Assembly: GCA_964625335.1 (NCBI GenBank) | Contig: CAZVBE010000015.1 | Coordinates: 1 to 52,456 of the forward strand | Direction: 5' to 3' | DNA from: CAZGUG01 sp964625335 | GTDB lineage: Bacteria > Bacillota > Clostridia > Ch29 | Length of the DNA stretch: 52,456 bases | In this document: positions 23,732 to 32,183 of the stretch, piece after piece | Position numbering within the stretch: the stretch's first letter is position 1 | Layout of the letters: every line of letters starts with the position of its first letter | The notes under the pieces: generated by a model | What the model was told of the DNA's origin: nothing | What the model saw: only the letters and a program-made list of their open reading frames with translations | Database searches by the model: none | Position numbers and translations under genes: made by a program

Positions 23732-25069
23732 ATGAAAAGAAAGCTTATTTCCATAACACTTTCAATAATGATACTGGCTTCTATATGGTGGGGGTACGGG
23801 CAATGGAGGCTTCTGGGCAGCCTGACACAGGATAAGGGCAACCAGCTTAAGCTTCAGTATGATAACTATTCAATGTACCTTGCCACCCTGGAGGAGCTTA
23901 CTGCCAAGCTTATGCTCACCGGAGATTCCCCCGGACATTATTCAGACGAAATCCGATGGCTGAGAGACAACCTCAATAATATAAGCAGCTTTGATACCTG
24001 TGGATTTTCCCGGATACCGCTTAATCACAGGAATCTGAGAGAATTTTGCCGTGCTGCCCATACCTCCTTAACAGAGCTGGCATCAAAGGAAGAATTAGCC
24101 CCCCAAGCCCTGAATTATATAAAACAAGTAAACGAGAAAGCCAGGGAATTAAACAGGATTAATAATAAATACAAGTACCGGGCCTTAGCTTTGGACAATA
24201 AAAAATTTTTGCGCAGCAACCTTTGGGTTAACGCCGTCAACGAGATGGATGCCAGCTTCACCGGTTATGCCTACCAAACCTATTTCTATACACAAGAGGA
24301 CACAAAGCCCCATACAAATAATTGGCCGCCTCCGGAAGAGGTTTATGGCAGTAAAATCTATTCCGAAGCGGAAATACTGGAGGTGGCAAGAGACTTCCTC
24401 AGAGGTATGGATACCATTTCGGCCACATACTCCTCGGGTGGAGGCTCAAGGGCTTATGGTAATTCGGCCGGGCTGGACTACCTTAACTTTACCGGTGATA
24501 AGGGTTATCAGATAGATGTTTATACTCTCGGGGGCAAGGTTTCTGCAATGTACCACTCCAGCAACTGGAATATTCATAAGAATAAGCCCTATTCTGTGCC
24601 CGCAATCAACATTACAAAGGAGAAAGCCATATCAAAGCTGGTGGATTTTCTGGAAGAACGGGAGATTGGTCCCTTATCTGTTGGGGACACACGGACTACA
24701 GACAGGCAGCTTATGGTATCGCTGTCCGCTGTTGAGGAGGATTATTTAAACGACGCCGCCTCGGTGTCCGCAACCCTTGACCTGACAAAGGAGGGTATGA
24801 TTATTGCTCTCCGGCTGGATGATTACTGGGAAGGCTTATCCTTTGACAATTCCCAAAAGGATACCGCCCTGGACGCCCGCAACAAGGCCCGGTCTGCCTT
24901 AAAGCCGGGCATCCCGGTTAAGGAAGAAATGCTTGTCGGACGGTGGAGCTCAGATTTTTCATTAGCGTTCTCCTGGAGGTTTACGGCAGAATACGCCGGA
25001 GAAGACTATTATATATTTGTTGATCCTTTCACGGGTACAGAAACAGATATAAGAAAGGTTCACAGATAA
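23732..25069 (+). CDS. ypeB: Germination protein YpeB
   Basis: This 445-residue protein resembles YpeB. It has an N-terminal membrane helix (about 5-24), a helical middle region, and C-terminal PepSY-type repeats, ending DYYIFVDPFTGTETDIRKV. In Bacillus, YpeB stabilises the cortex-lytic enzyme SleB in the spore and is needed for germination. No sleB is next to it here; the following gene faces the other way and encodes an L,D-transpeptidase. GGAGG lies five bases before ATG 23732. Confidence 0.85.
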   Translation: MKRKLISITLSIMILASIWWGYGQWRLLGSLTQDKGNQLKLQYDNYSMYLATLEELTAKLMLTGDSPGHYSDEIRWLRDNLNNISSFDTCGFSRIPLNHRNLREFCRAAHTSLTELASKEELAPQALNYIKQVNEKARELNRINNKYKYRALALDNKKFLRSNLWVNAVNEMDASFTGYAYQTYFYTQEDTKPHTNNWPPPEEVYGSKIYSEAEILEVARDFLRGMDTISATYSSGGGSRAYGNSAGLDYLNFTGDKGYQIDVYTLGGKVSAMYHSSNWNIHKNKPYSVPAINITKEKAISKLVDFLEEREIGPLSVGDTRTTDRQLMVSLSAVEEDYLNDAASVSATLDLTKEGMIIALRLDDYWEGLSFDNSQKDTALDARNKARSALKPGIPVKEEMLVGRWSSDFSLAFSWRFTAEYAGEDYYIFVDPFTGTETDIRKVHR

Positions 25070-25076
25070 AAAGGCA

Positions 25077-25814
25077 TTAGTCCATCATAATTATTCCAAG
25101 GGCTTTATAGGTATCATAGTAAATTATCCTGTTTTTGGCAAGACCATTGTCCTGTTGAAACTTATACAGTGCATTTTCCATAACCGGACCGTATACACCA
25201 TCTATAGAGCCATTGTAATATCCTAATAGCCTGAGCCTCCTTTGCACCTCCACCACATCCATACCCTTATCCCCGGGACGGAGATTTCTGGCACCGTTTC
25301 TGAACGGCCCGTAAATACCGCCGTATATCATTACAGGAGTACCGTATTTCACGTAGGTGTAAAGGTCCTCCACATCCCTGTTATACATCCTTACACAGCC
25401 GTGGGAAGCGTTATATCCTATGGACGAGGGCTTATTGGTGCCGTGTATGCCGTATATGCCCCAGGGCACATCAATTCCTATCCACCGGCTGCCAAAACCT
25501 CCGCCCCACCTGGCCTTGCTTATCACCTTCCATCTGCCTACCGGCGTCGGAGTGGAGGAAGCCCCTGTGGCTACCAGATACTTTTTTATCAGTTTGTTAC
25601 CGTCCAGAAGATACAGGGTCTTCTCGTCAATATCTATAAGTATCCTCAGGTTTTCATATTCCGGATTGTCCAGCATGTATCGCTTTTCCCATACCTGATA
25701 GTCCTCCAGTTCCTTTGACTGCTCGCTTCCCTCCTGATAAACACCAATATAACCAAAAATCATAACGACCAGAATAATAACAACCAACACAACGCCCAGC
25801 GTTCTTGCTGCCAT
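25077..25814 (-). CDS. L,D-transpeptidase (YkuD) with C-terminal peptidoglycan-binding domain
   Basis: This 245-residue protein has an N-terminal membrane anchor (about 7-25), a YkuD catalytic domain (about 55-165) with His124 and the active-site cluster SHGCVRM (Cys140), and a peptidoglycan-binding repeat (about 180-225). It would form 3-3 cross-links or anchor molecules on the wall outside the membrane. The gene converges on ypeB with only seven bases between the stop codons. Confidence 0.93.
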   Translation of the reverse strand: MAARTLGVVLVVIILVVMIFGYIGVYQEGSEQSKELEDYQVWEKRYMLDNPEYENLRILIDIDEKTLYLLDGNKLIKKYLVATGASSTPTPVGRWKVISKARWGGGFGSRWIGIDVPWGIYGIHGTNKPSSIGYNASHGCVRMYNRDVEDLYTYVKYGTPVMIYGGIYGPFRNGARNLRPGDKGMDVVEVQRRLRLLGYYNGSIDGVYGPVMENALYKFQQDNGLAKNRIIYYDTYKALGIIMMD

Positions 25815-25880
25815 AAAACAGTACTCCCCCCTTACACTCTATATAATTATATGGATCAGGGGGGGTGTTTAACACAATTT

Positions 25881-26864
25881 CTAGAGTATTATACCTAAGC
25901 TTTTTCCGCATTCTTCACAGCTTTTACCTTTAACAAGAACTGTGGCTCCGAATCCATCCCTTTCAACCAGTTTGGTCCCGCAGGAGGGACAGTAAGTGTT
26001 GTTGTCAACGCCCGGAATATTGCCTATATATACATAGTCAAGGTGTTTTTTAACGGCTTCCTTTGCAGCCATTATTGTACCTGGCCGGGTGGGGGGTCTG
26101 TCCATAAGATAAGCCGGAAAATACCTGCTCAGATGCAGTGGAATCCTTTTGTCTATACTGCCCACCCATTCTCCCAGGCTGTCCAGCTCATGGTTGTCGC
26201 TGTTCAGCCCTTCCACAATCAGGGTTGTTATCTCCACATGGCAAAAACCCGCCGCCTTTTTAACGGTTTCAAGGACGGGGGCCAGTTTTCCGGCACACAC
26301 CTTACTGTAGTACCCCTCGTCAAAGGCTTTTATATCAATGTTAACAGCATCCATCAAAGGAAGCAGCCTGTCAAAAGCTTCGCTGCCAATATAGCCGTTT
26401 GTCACAAATACATTTTTAAGACCTCTTTTCTTAGCAAGACGGGCAGTATCAAAAACATACTCATACCAGACCGACGGTTCGTTGTAGGTATAGGCTATGC
26501 CAATGCTTTCTTCAACCTCCAGGGACCGGTGAACAAGATCCCGGGGAGGTATAAATGCCGTTTCGGGATTGCCATGGGCTATGGCATGGTTCTGGCAAAA
26601 ACTGCATTTAAGGTTGCAGCCAAAGCTTCCCACCGATACTATCCGGCTTCCCGGATAAAAATGGTAAAGGGGCTTCTTCTCTATGGGATCTATATTATAG
26701 GCGGCTATACGGCCATAGTTTAAAGAATAAAGGACTCCGCCGGCGTTTTTCCTTACCCTGCAAATGCCCGTCTGTCCCGGCTTAAGCACACATTTATGCG
26801 GACACAGTAAACATCTAGTAGTATCCCCGTCCCTTTCATAATGCATTGCCTGCCTTTGTTTCAC
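25881..26864 (-). CDS. amrS: AmmeMemoRadiSam system radical SAM enzyme
   Basis: This 327-residue protein matches the AmrS family. The radical SAM cluster is Cys83, 87 and 90 (GCNLKCSFCQ). An N-terminal cysteine set (Cys18, 21, 25, 35) and a C-terminal zinc-ribbon-like set (CPSC and CEEC) flank the barrel. The family occurs with Memo and AMMECR1 proteins, and its substrate is unknown. It starts 12 bases after the Memo-AMMECR1 gene; GTG 26864 and ATG 26846 are both possible. The enzyme needs strict anaerobiosis, fitting the host. Confidence 0.9.
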   Translation of the reverse strand: MKQRQAMHYERDGDTTRCLLCPHKCVLKPGQTGICRVRKNAGGVLYSLNYGRIAAYNIDPIEKKPLYHFYPGSRIVSVGSFGCNLKCSFCQNHAIAHGNPETAFIPPRDLVHRSLEVEESIGIAYTYNEPSVWYEYVFDTARLAKKRGLKNVFVTNGYIGSEAFDRLLPLMDAVNIDIKAFDEGYYSKVCAGKLAPVLETVKKAAGFCHVEITTLIVEGLNSDNHELDSLGEWVGSIDKRIPLHLSRYFPAYLMDRPPTRPGTIMAAKEAVKKHLDYVYIGNIPGVDNNTYCPSCGTKLVERDGFGATVLVKGKSCEECGKSLGIIL

Positions 26865-26876
26865 GCCCTCACATCC

Positions 26877-28280
26877 TTAGAAGTGCCTTATTACTTCAAA
26901 TCTTTCCAAAACATAGGGCTCATTTTTGCCAATACCCGCTTTTTGAAGAGCGATTGCTATCTGCTGCTCCGGAGTATCAACCCCCTCAATATCGGGCAGC
27001 AAAAGCCCTGATTTTCTGCCCGACCGGACAATCACACCATATCTCTTTACGTCCAGCTGGTCATGGGATTGGATAACCTCCGGCTCTCCCAGTACATCCA
27101 CCGAATACACAAGTTCGTTAAGTTCCCCGTTATCCACCGGGAAAAACCTGGGGTCCCTTGCCCCGGCGCTGATTGCATTGCCAATTATTTCCCGGGCAAT
27201 ATTTTCGGTAGTCGGGGATATTGTCCCTATACAACCCCTCAACCGGCCTGCCCGTTTAATGGATACAAAAACCCCGGCCCTTTTGTTTCGCATTTCCTCG
27301 GGAATCCACTCCGGAGGGTCCATAACCTTCTTCTGCCTTACATAGGTTTCCAGGGCAGAGCGGGCCAAACGTACATAGCTGTTCTCCCCGGGAGCTGTTT
27401 CAGATTCCTTCTGACTTATATATATCTCCCGCTTCTCCCGGACACTTGGCGCTATAGGCTTGAAGGTTGCGGTGCAGTATCCCACCCCATAGGGCCCCTC
27501 GTAGGACAGTATGCGGGCCCTGGTATCATATCCGTCCAATGCCCCGAGCATGACAAGTACCGACCTGTAGCCGCACTGCCCCGCTTGCTCCACCAGTAGG
27601 GGGTCCATTTCCAAAATTTTATCAACCTCCATCTTTTTCAGATAGGATACAAGTTTCTCGTCAAATTCGGCTCCTTTTTTGTTGTAGCCGGCAGGAGCCC
27701 CTTTGGTAAGCCTGTGGGACAAATCTCCGCTGCATACAAGGGACGCCCGAACCTTCCGTTTCTCAACAGCCCTTTGGATACATTTTCCGAATCTATAAAG
27801 CTCGTTTTGAGAAAGCAGCCCATAGGTAATATATACTATGGCAAAACCCTGGTATCTTCTATTTATGAAGTACAGGGGTACAAGAGCCCCGTGGTCCAGC
27901 CCCGGGGATATGCGATATTTCTCCCGGATACTTCGGTCAACCGCGATAACTGGTATTCCCTCACCGGCAGCCTCTTCCATAATTTCAAAGGTCAAATCGG
28001 TATGCCCCGAAAATGACAAGGATACCTCCGACCGGCCGAAACTGCCGAAATCCCCGGTGAATTCCCGTCCAATGCCGGCTGCCATCGCGTCCCCGAACAT
28101 GGGACCATGGGGGGTGATAACAATTATAACCTCCGGCTTTTCCAAAGCGATATCCCGGGAAATTTCCTCCATGGCCTCTGTAGTTTTCACTGCGTTTTTC
28201 TCCTCACCCTGTCCTATTTCAGGAACTATGATAGGCGGGTGGGGCATCAGATAGCATGTACCAATTTTACCCATAAGCAT
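26877..28280 (-). CDS. Fused Memo (AmrB) and AMMECR1 (AmrA) protein
   Basis: This protein of about 467 residues joins an N-terminal Memo-like domain (about 1-285, beginning MPHPPIIVPEIG, related to extradiol dioxygenases) to a C-terminal AMMECR1 domain (about 295-465, with RLRGCIGTISPT and GARDPRFFPV). Both are AmmeMemoRadiSam components, and the third, the radical SAM enzyme, lies directly downstream. The biochemical role of the system is unknown. GGAGGG precedes ATG 28280; ATG 28274 is an alternative start. cwlD lies upstream. Confidence 0.88.
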   Translation of the reverse strand: MLMGKIGTCYLMPHPPIIVPEIGQGEEKNAVKTTEAMEEISRDIALEKPEVIIVITPHGPMFGDAMAAGIGREFTGDFGSFGRSEVSLSFSGHTDLTFEIMEEAAGEGIPVIAVDRSIREKYRISPGLDHGALVPLYFINRRYQGFAIVYITYGLLSQNELYRFGKCIQRAVEKRKVRASLVCSGDLSHRLTKGAPAGYNKKGAEFDEKLVSYLKKMEVDKILEMDPLLVEQAGQCGYRSVLVMLGALDGYDTRARILSYEGPYGVGYCTATFKPIAPSVREKREIYISQKESETAPGENSYVRLARSALETYVRQKKVMDPPEWIPEEMRNKRAGVFVSIKRAGRLRGCIGTISPTTENIAREIIGNAISAGARDPRFFPVDNGELNELVYSVDVLGEPEVIQSHDQLDVKRYGVIVRSGRKSGLLLPDIEGVDTPEQQIAIALQKAGIGKNEPYVLERFEVIRHF

Positions 28281-28301
28281 CTTCCCTCCATTTAACACCC
28301 T

Positions 28302-29006
28302 TTACTTGGTCAAGTATTTAAGTATGCCCGCATATAATGCCCAGGCAACCTTTTCCTGATACTGCTCGTCGTTCAAAAGCAGCTCTTCCCTGGGGTTTGA
28401 TAAAAATCCGCATTCCACAAGCACTGTGGGTGCTTGATTATCCTTAAGAAGATATATGTCATCATCTGCCTTGGGCTGCCGGTAATTGGATTCGTCAAGA
28501 ACCCTTCTCATCTCCTCCTGGAGTATCACGGCAAGTTCCCTGCTTTCCTCGCAGCCCCTGTGATAAAAGGTCTGGGCTCCATAATACTGTGTCTGCGGAA
28601 AGCTGTTAAGATGTATTATTATGTTTACAATACTGCCGCTTTCATCGGCTATAGTTTTTCGTTTTTGAAGGTCATCCCGTTTTTTGTTGGACACATCCGG
28701 AGAGTACAGGCCATAATCTCCATCCCTTGTGAGAATGGCAATGCCTCCCCCTTCCTCCACCAATCTTTTGAGCCTGAGGGAAATCTCTAAGTTAATCCTG
28801 TCTTCATTCTCACCCTGCTTGCCCACTGCGCCGGGATCCCTGCCCCCATGACCGGCATCGATAAAAACAACCTTATTGGTCATTGGGAAAAATACAGTTC
28901 TGCTGGTTTCAAAGATATCATTAATATAAGTAAAAGTAAATATTACCGCTGCCAGAAAAACGGCAGCTATTGCTAAGTACCTTTTCCTGATTATTATCAG
29001 CTTCAT
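28302..29006 (-). CDS. cwlD: N-acetylmuramoyl-L-alanine amidase CwlD
   Basis: This 234-residue Amidase_3 protein has a membrane anchor/signal (about 8-28), zinc ligands His53 (IDAGHGG) and His132 (IIHLNSF), and catalytic Glu198 (VLVECGF). The short length and start match CwlD, which removes peptides from the forespore cortex so that muramic lactam can form. Its presence supports a spore-forming host. The Memo-AMMECR1 gene follows 21 bases later, so they may share a transcript. Confidence 0.9.
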   Translation of the reverse strand: MKLIIIRKRYLAIAAVFLAAVIFTFTYINDIFETSRTVFFPMTNKVVFIDAGHGGRDPGAVGKQGENEDRINLEISLRLKRLVEEGGGIAILTRDGDYGLYSPDVSNKKRDDLQKRKTIADESGSIVNIIIHLNSFPQTQYYGAQTFYHRGCEESRELAVILQEEMRRVLDESNYRQPKADDDIYLLKDNQAPTVLVECGFLSNPREELLLNDEQYQEKVAWALYAGILKYLTK

Positions 29007-29052
29007 ATTTATATTCCCCCTACTCCGCCGGGTCTATAAAAAATATATGTAT

Positions 29053-29089
29053 AAAAAAAAATATAATCACAAAAAACTGTGATTATATT
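29053..29089 (-). terminator. Terminator between the permease gene and cwlD
   Basis: On the minus strand the arms at 29089-29079 and 29070-29060 form an 11-base stem, followed by eight T residues (29060-29053). It ends the uracil-permease transcript, or could attenuate cwlD. Confidence 0.85.
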
Positions 29090-29090
29090 G

Positions 29091-29198
29091 TATAACAACA
29101 GGGACGGTTCTTTTTGTTTGCTTTTTATAACAACAGGGACGGTTCTTTTTGTTTGCTTTTTGTATAACAACAGGGACGGTTCTTTTTGTTTGCTTTTT
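29091..29198 (+). repeat. Three tandem copies of the GGGACGGTTCT repeat
   Basis: A unit of about 36 bases starts at 29091, 29126 and 29163, with spacings of 35 and 37 bases. The copies are essentially identical and carry the core AACAACAGGGACGGTTCT. A TTTGTTTGC-like tail continues to about 29215. The short frame that reads through the repeats is not a credible gene. Confidence 0.9.
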
Positions 29199-29318
29199 GT
29201 TTGCATATTGTTTGCATATCGCGGAATCGAGTAGGAGGGAGTTATTAACCCCCGTCCTCTCACCCCACCGTACCTACCGTTCAGGGCAAACAACCTTTCC
29301 TTGTCCCTTTTTGTGCTT

Positions 29319-30608
29319 CTATTCTACGTCCGGGAGAACCTTGTTAAGAATAATGCCCGAAATTGCTCCCAAAGCCATTCCGGATACGCTGAAATCAAGA
29401 ATCCCAACCTTCACCGGGAGGACTGCCCCCCCAAGGCCGAGAACCAGTATTACGGCAGCTATAATAAGGTTTCTGGACTTCTTGAAATCCACCGTATTTT
29501 CCACCACCGTCCTTACGCCTACACCCGCTATCATCCCGAACAATATTATGGAAATCCCCCCGACGACTGCAGTGGGTATAGTATCAATAAAGGCACCCAG
29601 TTTAGGTACTATCGAGAGTATTATGGCAAAACACGCCGCCACCCTCATAACAACCGGGTTATGCACCTTCGTTAGGGCAAGCACTCCGGTATTTTCAGAA
29701 TAGGTTGTGTTGGCAGGACCACCGAACATGGCGGATATACAGGTAGCCAGACCATCGCCTATAAGAGTTCTGGAAAGGCCCGGATTCTTCATCAGGTCCT
29801 TTTCCACCGTAGCGCCTACTGCCAATACATCGCCTATATGCTCTACCACAGTGACTATGGCAACGGGAGCCACCATCATTACCATTTCGATGTTGAACTT
29901 AGCAGCCTGAAATGGCGGAATTCCGAACCAGTCTGCCTGGGCAAAGGGCGTGAAATCCACATTGCTGGTTATCATTGATACTATATATCCAACAAAGAGG
30001 CCAATCAAAACCGGCAGCACTTTTATAAAGCCCTTGGCAAAAATACTGACCGCCGCAACCGTGCAAAGGGAAACTATAGCAAGAAACCAATTGCCCTTTG
30101 CCATATCTATGGCGGTAGGTGCAAGCAAAAGACCTATGGTCATTATTATCGGGCCGGTTACTATAGGCGGGAAAAAGCTGACTATTTTTTCATAACCGAA
30201 TACTTGTACCAGACCCGCCATAACAAGGTATACAAGCCCTGCTATTACTATTCCTCCCTGGGCATAGGCAAGCCCCTCCGCATACGCATCGCCCGCCTCA
30301 TATGCAACTCCGTTTCTGACCGCAACCGCTGCTACGGCAGCAAGAATGGGTGGAATAAAGGCAAAGGAGGAACCCAGAAAAACAGGCACTTTCTTTTTGG
30401 TAATAAGATGAAATAACAGTGTCCCTATACCTGCCATAAAAAGAGCTACTGAAATATTCATCCCCGTAATAATGGGAACAAGCACAGTAGCTCCAAACAT
30501 TGTAAAGGTATGTTGCAGGCCCAGAATTGCTTTCTTCCCGGGGGTAAGGATATCCCCCTCTGAAATGACGCCGCTGTCGACCCGATGGTTTTTGCCGATG
30601 TTAGCCAT
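29319..30608 (-). CDS. pyrP: Uracil permease (NCS2 family)
   Basis: This 429-residue membrane protein belongs to the nucleobase:cation symporter-2 (uracil-xanthine permease) family. About 12-14 hydrophobic segments are visible, beginning LGLQHTFTMFGATVLVPIITG. The later blocks PANTTYSENTGVLALTKVHNP and VVGGISIILFGMIAGVG are typical. It imports uracil by proton symport. ATG 30608 follows AAGGAG. The leader carries a PyrR-binding site and a terminator, so uracil rather than xanthine is the likely substrate. Confidence 0.94.
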   Translation of the reverse strand: MANIGKNHRVDSGVISEGDILTPGKKAILGLQHTFTMFGATVLVPIITGMNISVALFMAGIGTLLFHLITKKKVPVFLGSSFAFIPPILAAVAAVAVRNGVAYEAGDAYAEGLAYAQGGIVIAGLVYLVMAGLVQVFGYEKIVSFFPPIVTGPIIMTIGLLLAPTAIDMAKGNWFLAIVSLCTVAAVSIFAKGFIKVLPVLIGLFVGYIVSMITSNVDFTPFAQADWFGIPPFQAAKFNIEMVMMVAPVAIVTVVEHIGDVLAVGATVEKDLMKNPGLSRTLIGDGLATCISAMFGGPANTTYSENTGVLALTKVHNPVVMRVAACFAIILSIVPKLGAFIDTIPTAVVGGISIILFGMIAGVGVRTVVENTVDFKKSRNLIIAAVILVLGLGGAVLPVKVGILDFSVSGMALGAISGIILNKVLPDVE

Positions 30609-30637
30609 TATCCACACTCCTTCATTTTTATTTAAAT

Positions 30638-30664
30638 AAAAAACTTCCCGTCACCGACAGGAAG
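30638..30664 (-). terminator. PyrR-regulated attenuator terminator
   Basis: On the minus strand CTTCCTGTC (30664-30656) pairs with GACGGGAAG (30652-30644), with one U-G pair and a loop of three, followed by six T residues (30643-30638). It lies between the PyrR site and the permease start. Confidence 0.9.
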
Positions 30665-30701
30665 CGCATTTTCTCAGTAAGCGTTACTATACACCTACTC
30701 A

Positions 30702-30732
30702 ATCTCTCCTTGCCGGCCTCTCCGGACCGCCT
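30702..30732 (-). promoter_or_regulatory. PyrR-binding anti-antiterminator in the pyrP leader
   Basis: The minus strand reads GGTCCGGAGAGGCCGGCAAG within this stretch, matching the conserved PyrR RNA site (CCAGAGAGGCUNGCAAG type). When UMP/UTP is high, PyrR binding would favour the downstream terminator at 30638-30664. Confidence 0.88.
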
Positions 30733-30760
30733 TAAAGGAAGGCTAGTATTCATTTTTTAA

Positions 30761-30789
30761 ATTATATCACCAGACGTCGGCAAAGTCCA
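30761..30789 (-). promoter_or_regulatory. Promoter of the pyrP leader
   Basis: TATAAT (30766-30761) has an extended TGA just upstream and a partial -35 box, TGGACT (30789-30784), at exactly 17 bases. Transcription would start near 30754 and include the whole PyrR attenuator. Confidence 0.7.
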
Positions 30790-30850
30790 GAAAAAGAATC
30801 ATTTTTGTCGAAAGCTCGGGCAGACAGCAAACTTCTTTTATCCCCATCGA

Positions 30851-31297
30851 CTATTCATCATCCGTTTCCTGATTCGCTTTTATTTCGCTGATATTTAACA
30901 AAGCACTTTGACCCATTATCCAGATTACAAAAAATATTATAACCGGGATAATTAGTTTAAGTATATCTTCCGGGCCCGTGAAACCATACCCCATGACCGT
31001 AAACTGCACTATTGCAAATGCAACCGAACCTGTCAGCGCCCCTATTAAAACCATCTTTTTTCTTGCCTGTTTGCTTCTGTATGTCAAATACAAACCTTTA
31101 AACACATTATTTACTGTTATATATATCGAGATGCCAACAGTAAGCAGGAAGATATCCATATACTCGGCAATTTGCTGCTGTAATACAAACTGCCGGAACA
31201 GCAATATCCCCCACAAAGCTAAAAAACATATTCCAAAGGCACTCGAATTAATCCTTCTCTTTTCTGCAACAATTCTTTCATCTTCAATCCTTTTCAT
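30851..31297 (-). CDS. Small multi-pass membrane protein with XRE-cassette neighbours
   Basis: This 148-residue protein has about four membrane helices after a charged start that contains EDERIVAEKRRI. A similar VADERIEIVKNKI segment opens the protein at 31528-32025, suggesting related families (DUF2178/DUF6773-like, from memory). It begins three bases after the XRE regulator gene and has GGAGGAAT upstream of its ATG. The function is unknown; the pairing with a small repressor recalls signal- or antibiotic-responsive membrane-protein cassettes. Confidence 0.72.
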   Translation of the reverse strand: MKRIEDERIVAEKRRINSSAFGICFLALWGILLFRQFVLQQQIAEYMDIFLLTVGISIYITVNNVFKGLYLTYRSKQARKKMVLIGALTGSVAFAIVQFTVMGYGFTGPEDILKLIIPVIIFFVIWIMGQSALLNISEIKANQETDDE

Positions 31298-31300
31298 ATC

Positions 31301-31495
31301 TTATTCCTCCCAAAAAATATCATTTAAAGTCTTATCAAGCTCTTTACAGATCGCTATACAAAGCCTAATGGAGGGATTATATTTTCCCGCTTCAATCAGG
31401 CCTATGGTCTGTCTTGTAACATTAATTCTTTCTGCCAATTGTTCCTGTGTAAGGTCTTTTTCGATTCGAGCAAGTTTTAATTTAATATTTTTCAT
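31301..31495 (-). CDS. Small XRE-family (Cro/CI-like) regulator
   Basis: This 64-residue protein is almost entirely a helix-turn-helix, LTQEQLAERINVTRQTIGLIEAG (quoted in parts: LTQEQLAERI, NVTRQTIGLIE). It resembles the one-domain YozG-like regulators found beside small membrane proteins in Firmicutes. It lies between two such genes on one predicted transcript. It probably represses or tunes the cassette promoter at 32071-32099. Confidence 0.9.
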   Translation of the reverse strand: MKNIKLKLARIEKDLTQEQLAERINVTRQTIGLIEAGKYNPSIRLCIAICKELDKTLNDIFWEE

Positions 31496-31527
31496 TTAAA
31501 ACTACACCTGCCTATAGTTTAATGCTT

Positions 31528-32025
31528 TTATTGTTCTCTTTTAGATGCCCTTTCGCTGACCCCTTTAGCGATTCTATGCATTGCCATTATAGTTGCAATA
31601 AAAAACGGACAATAAATCGCAAGTGATGCTAAGAAAACTAAAACGAAGTACCACATCCTGTTTCCATCGCTGCCATAAACCACCGCACTCCTTATGCCAA
31701 AGAACATCGCTATGGCAAAACCACTCCCGAGACCACTTATTATATTTTTAATATTCATTGGTAATTTGCTTTTTCTGTCATGAAGCTCTATTTCATCCGA
31801 ATAAATACCAAGGGATACGCTTCTGGCAGACCTGTAGAATAACAAAACTATAATAATGGAAAATTCGGTAATCACCGATCCGGTGTTTATCCCGTATAGA
31901 TAAAACTTAACAATGATTGATATTATACTTATTGCTATTGAAGCCCAGAACGTTTCTTTGTAAATCTTGTTTTTGACGATTTCAATTCTTTCATCGGCCA
32001 CTTCTTTCTTCTTCAAAAATCCCAT
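31528..32025 (-). CDS. Membrane protein, first gene of the XRE cassette
   Basis: This 165-residue protein has a cytoplasmic charged start (FLKKKEVADERIEIVKNKI), about four membrane helices, a charged loop after the second helix (YSDEIELHDRKSK), and a basic C-terminus. It shares the DERI-type opening with the membrane protein two genes downstream, hinting at a common origin. A consensus promoter and GGAGTG precede the ATG. Function is unknown. Confidence 0.72.
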   Translation of the reverse strand: MGFLKKKEVADERIEIVKNKIYKETFWASIAISIISIIVKFYLYGINTGSVITEFSIIIVLLFYRSARSVSLGIYSDEIELHDRKSKLPMNIKNIISGLGSGFAIAMFFGIRSAVVYGSDGNRMWYFVLVFLASLAIYCPFFIATIMAMHRIAKGVSERASKREQ

Positions 32026-32070
32026 ATCTAATCACACTCCACATTTAACAAACTGCTTTTATTTAAATGT

Positions 32071-32099
32071 ATTATATATTATATATTGCTTAATGTCAA
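32071..32099 (-). promoter_or_regulatory. Perfect-consensus SigA promoter of the XRE cassette
   Basis: On the minus strand TTGACA (32099-32094) and TATAAT (32076-32071) are both perfect, separated by 17 bases. Transcription would start near 32064 and run into the cassette of three genes. Confidence 0.85.
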
Positions 32100-32150
32100 A
32101 TATATATTGCATATTTTATTTATTTTTAACAGGCCGCCTATTTAAGGCGT

Positions 32151-32172
32151 AAAAAAGCAGGCTTCCGCCCGC
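32151..32172 (-). terminator. Terminator after the 41-residue microprotein gene
   Basis: On the minus strand GCGGGC (32172-32167) pairs with GCCTGC (32162-32157) around a GGAA loop with one G-U pair, followed by six T residues (32156-32151). Confidence 0.85.
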
Positions 32173-32183
32173 TTTTACCGTGA

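Noticed and set aside
29091..29198. Tandem repeats as a CRISPR array
   Set aside because: The units abut with no variable spacers, only three copies exist and there are no cas genes nearby.
29009..29293. A 94-codon minus-strand open frame across the tandem repeats
   Set aside because: Its protein consists of repeat-derived KSKQKEPSLLLY units, and it covers a terminator and non-coding repeats. It has no convincing ribosome-binding site.
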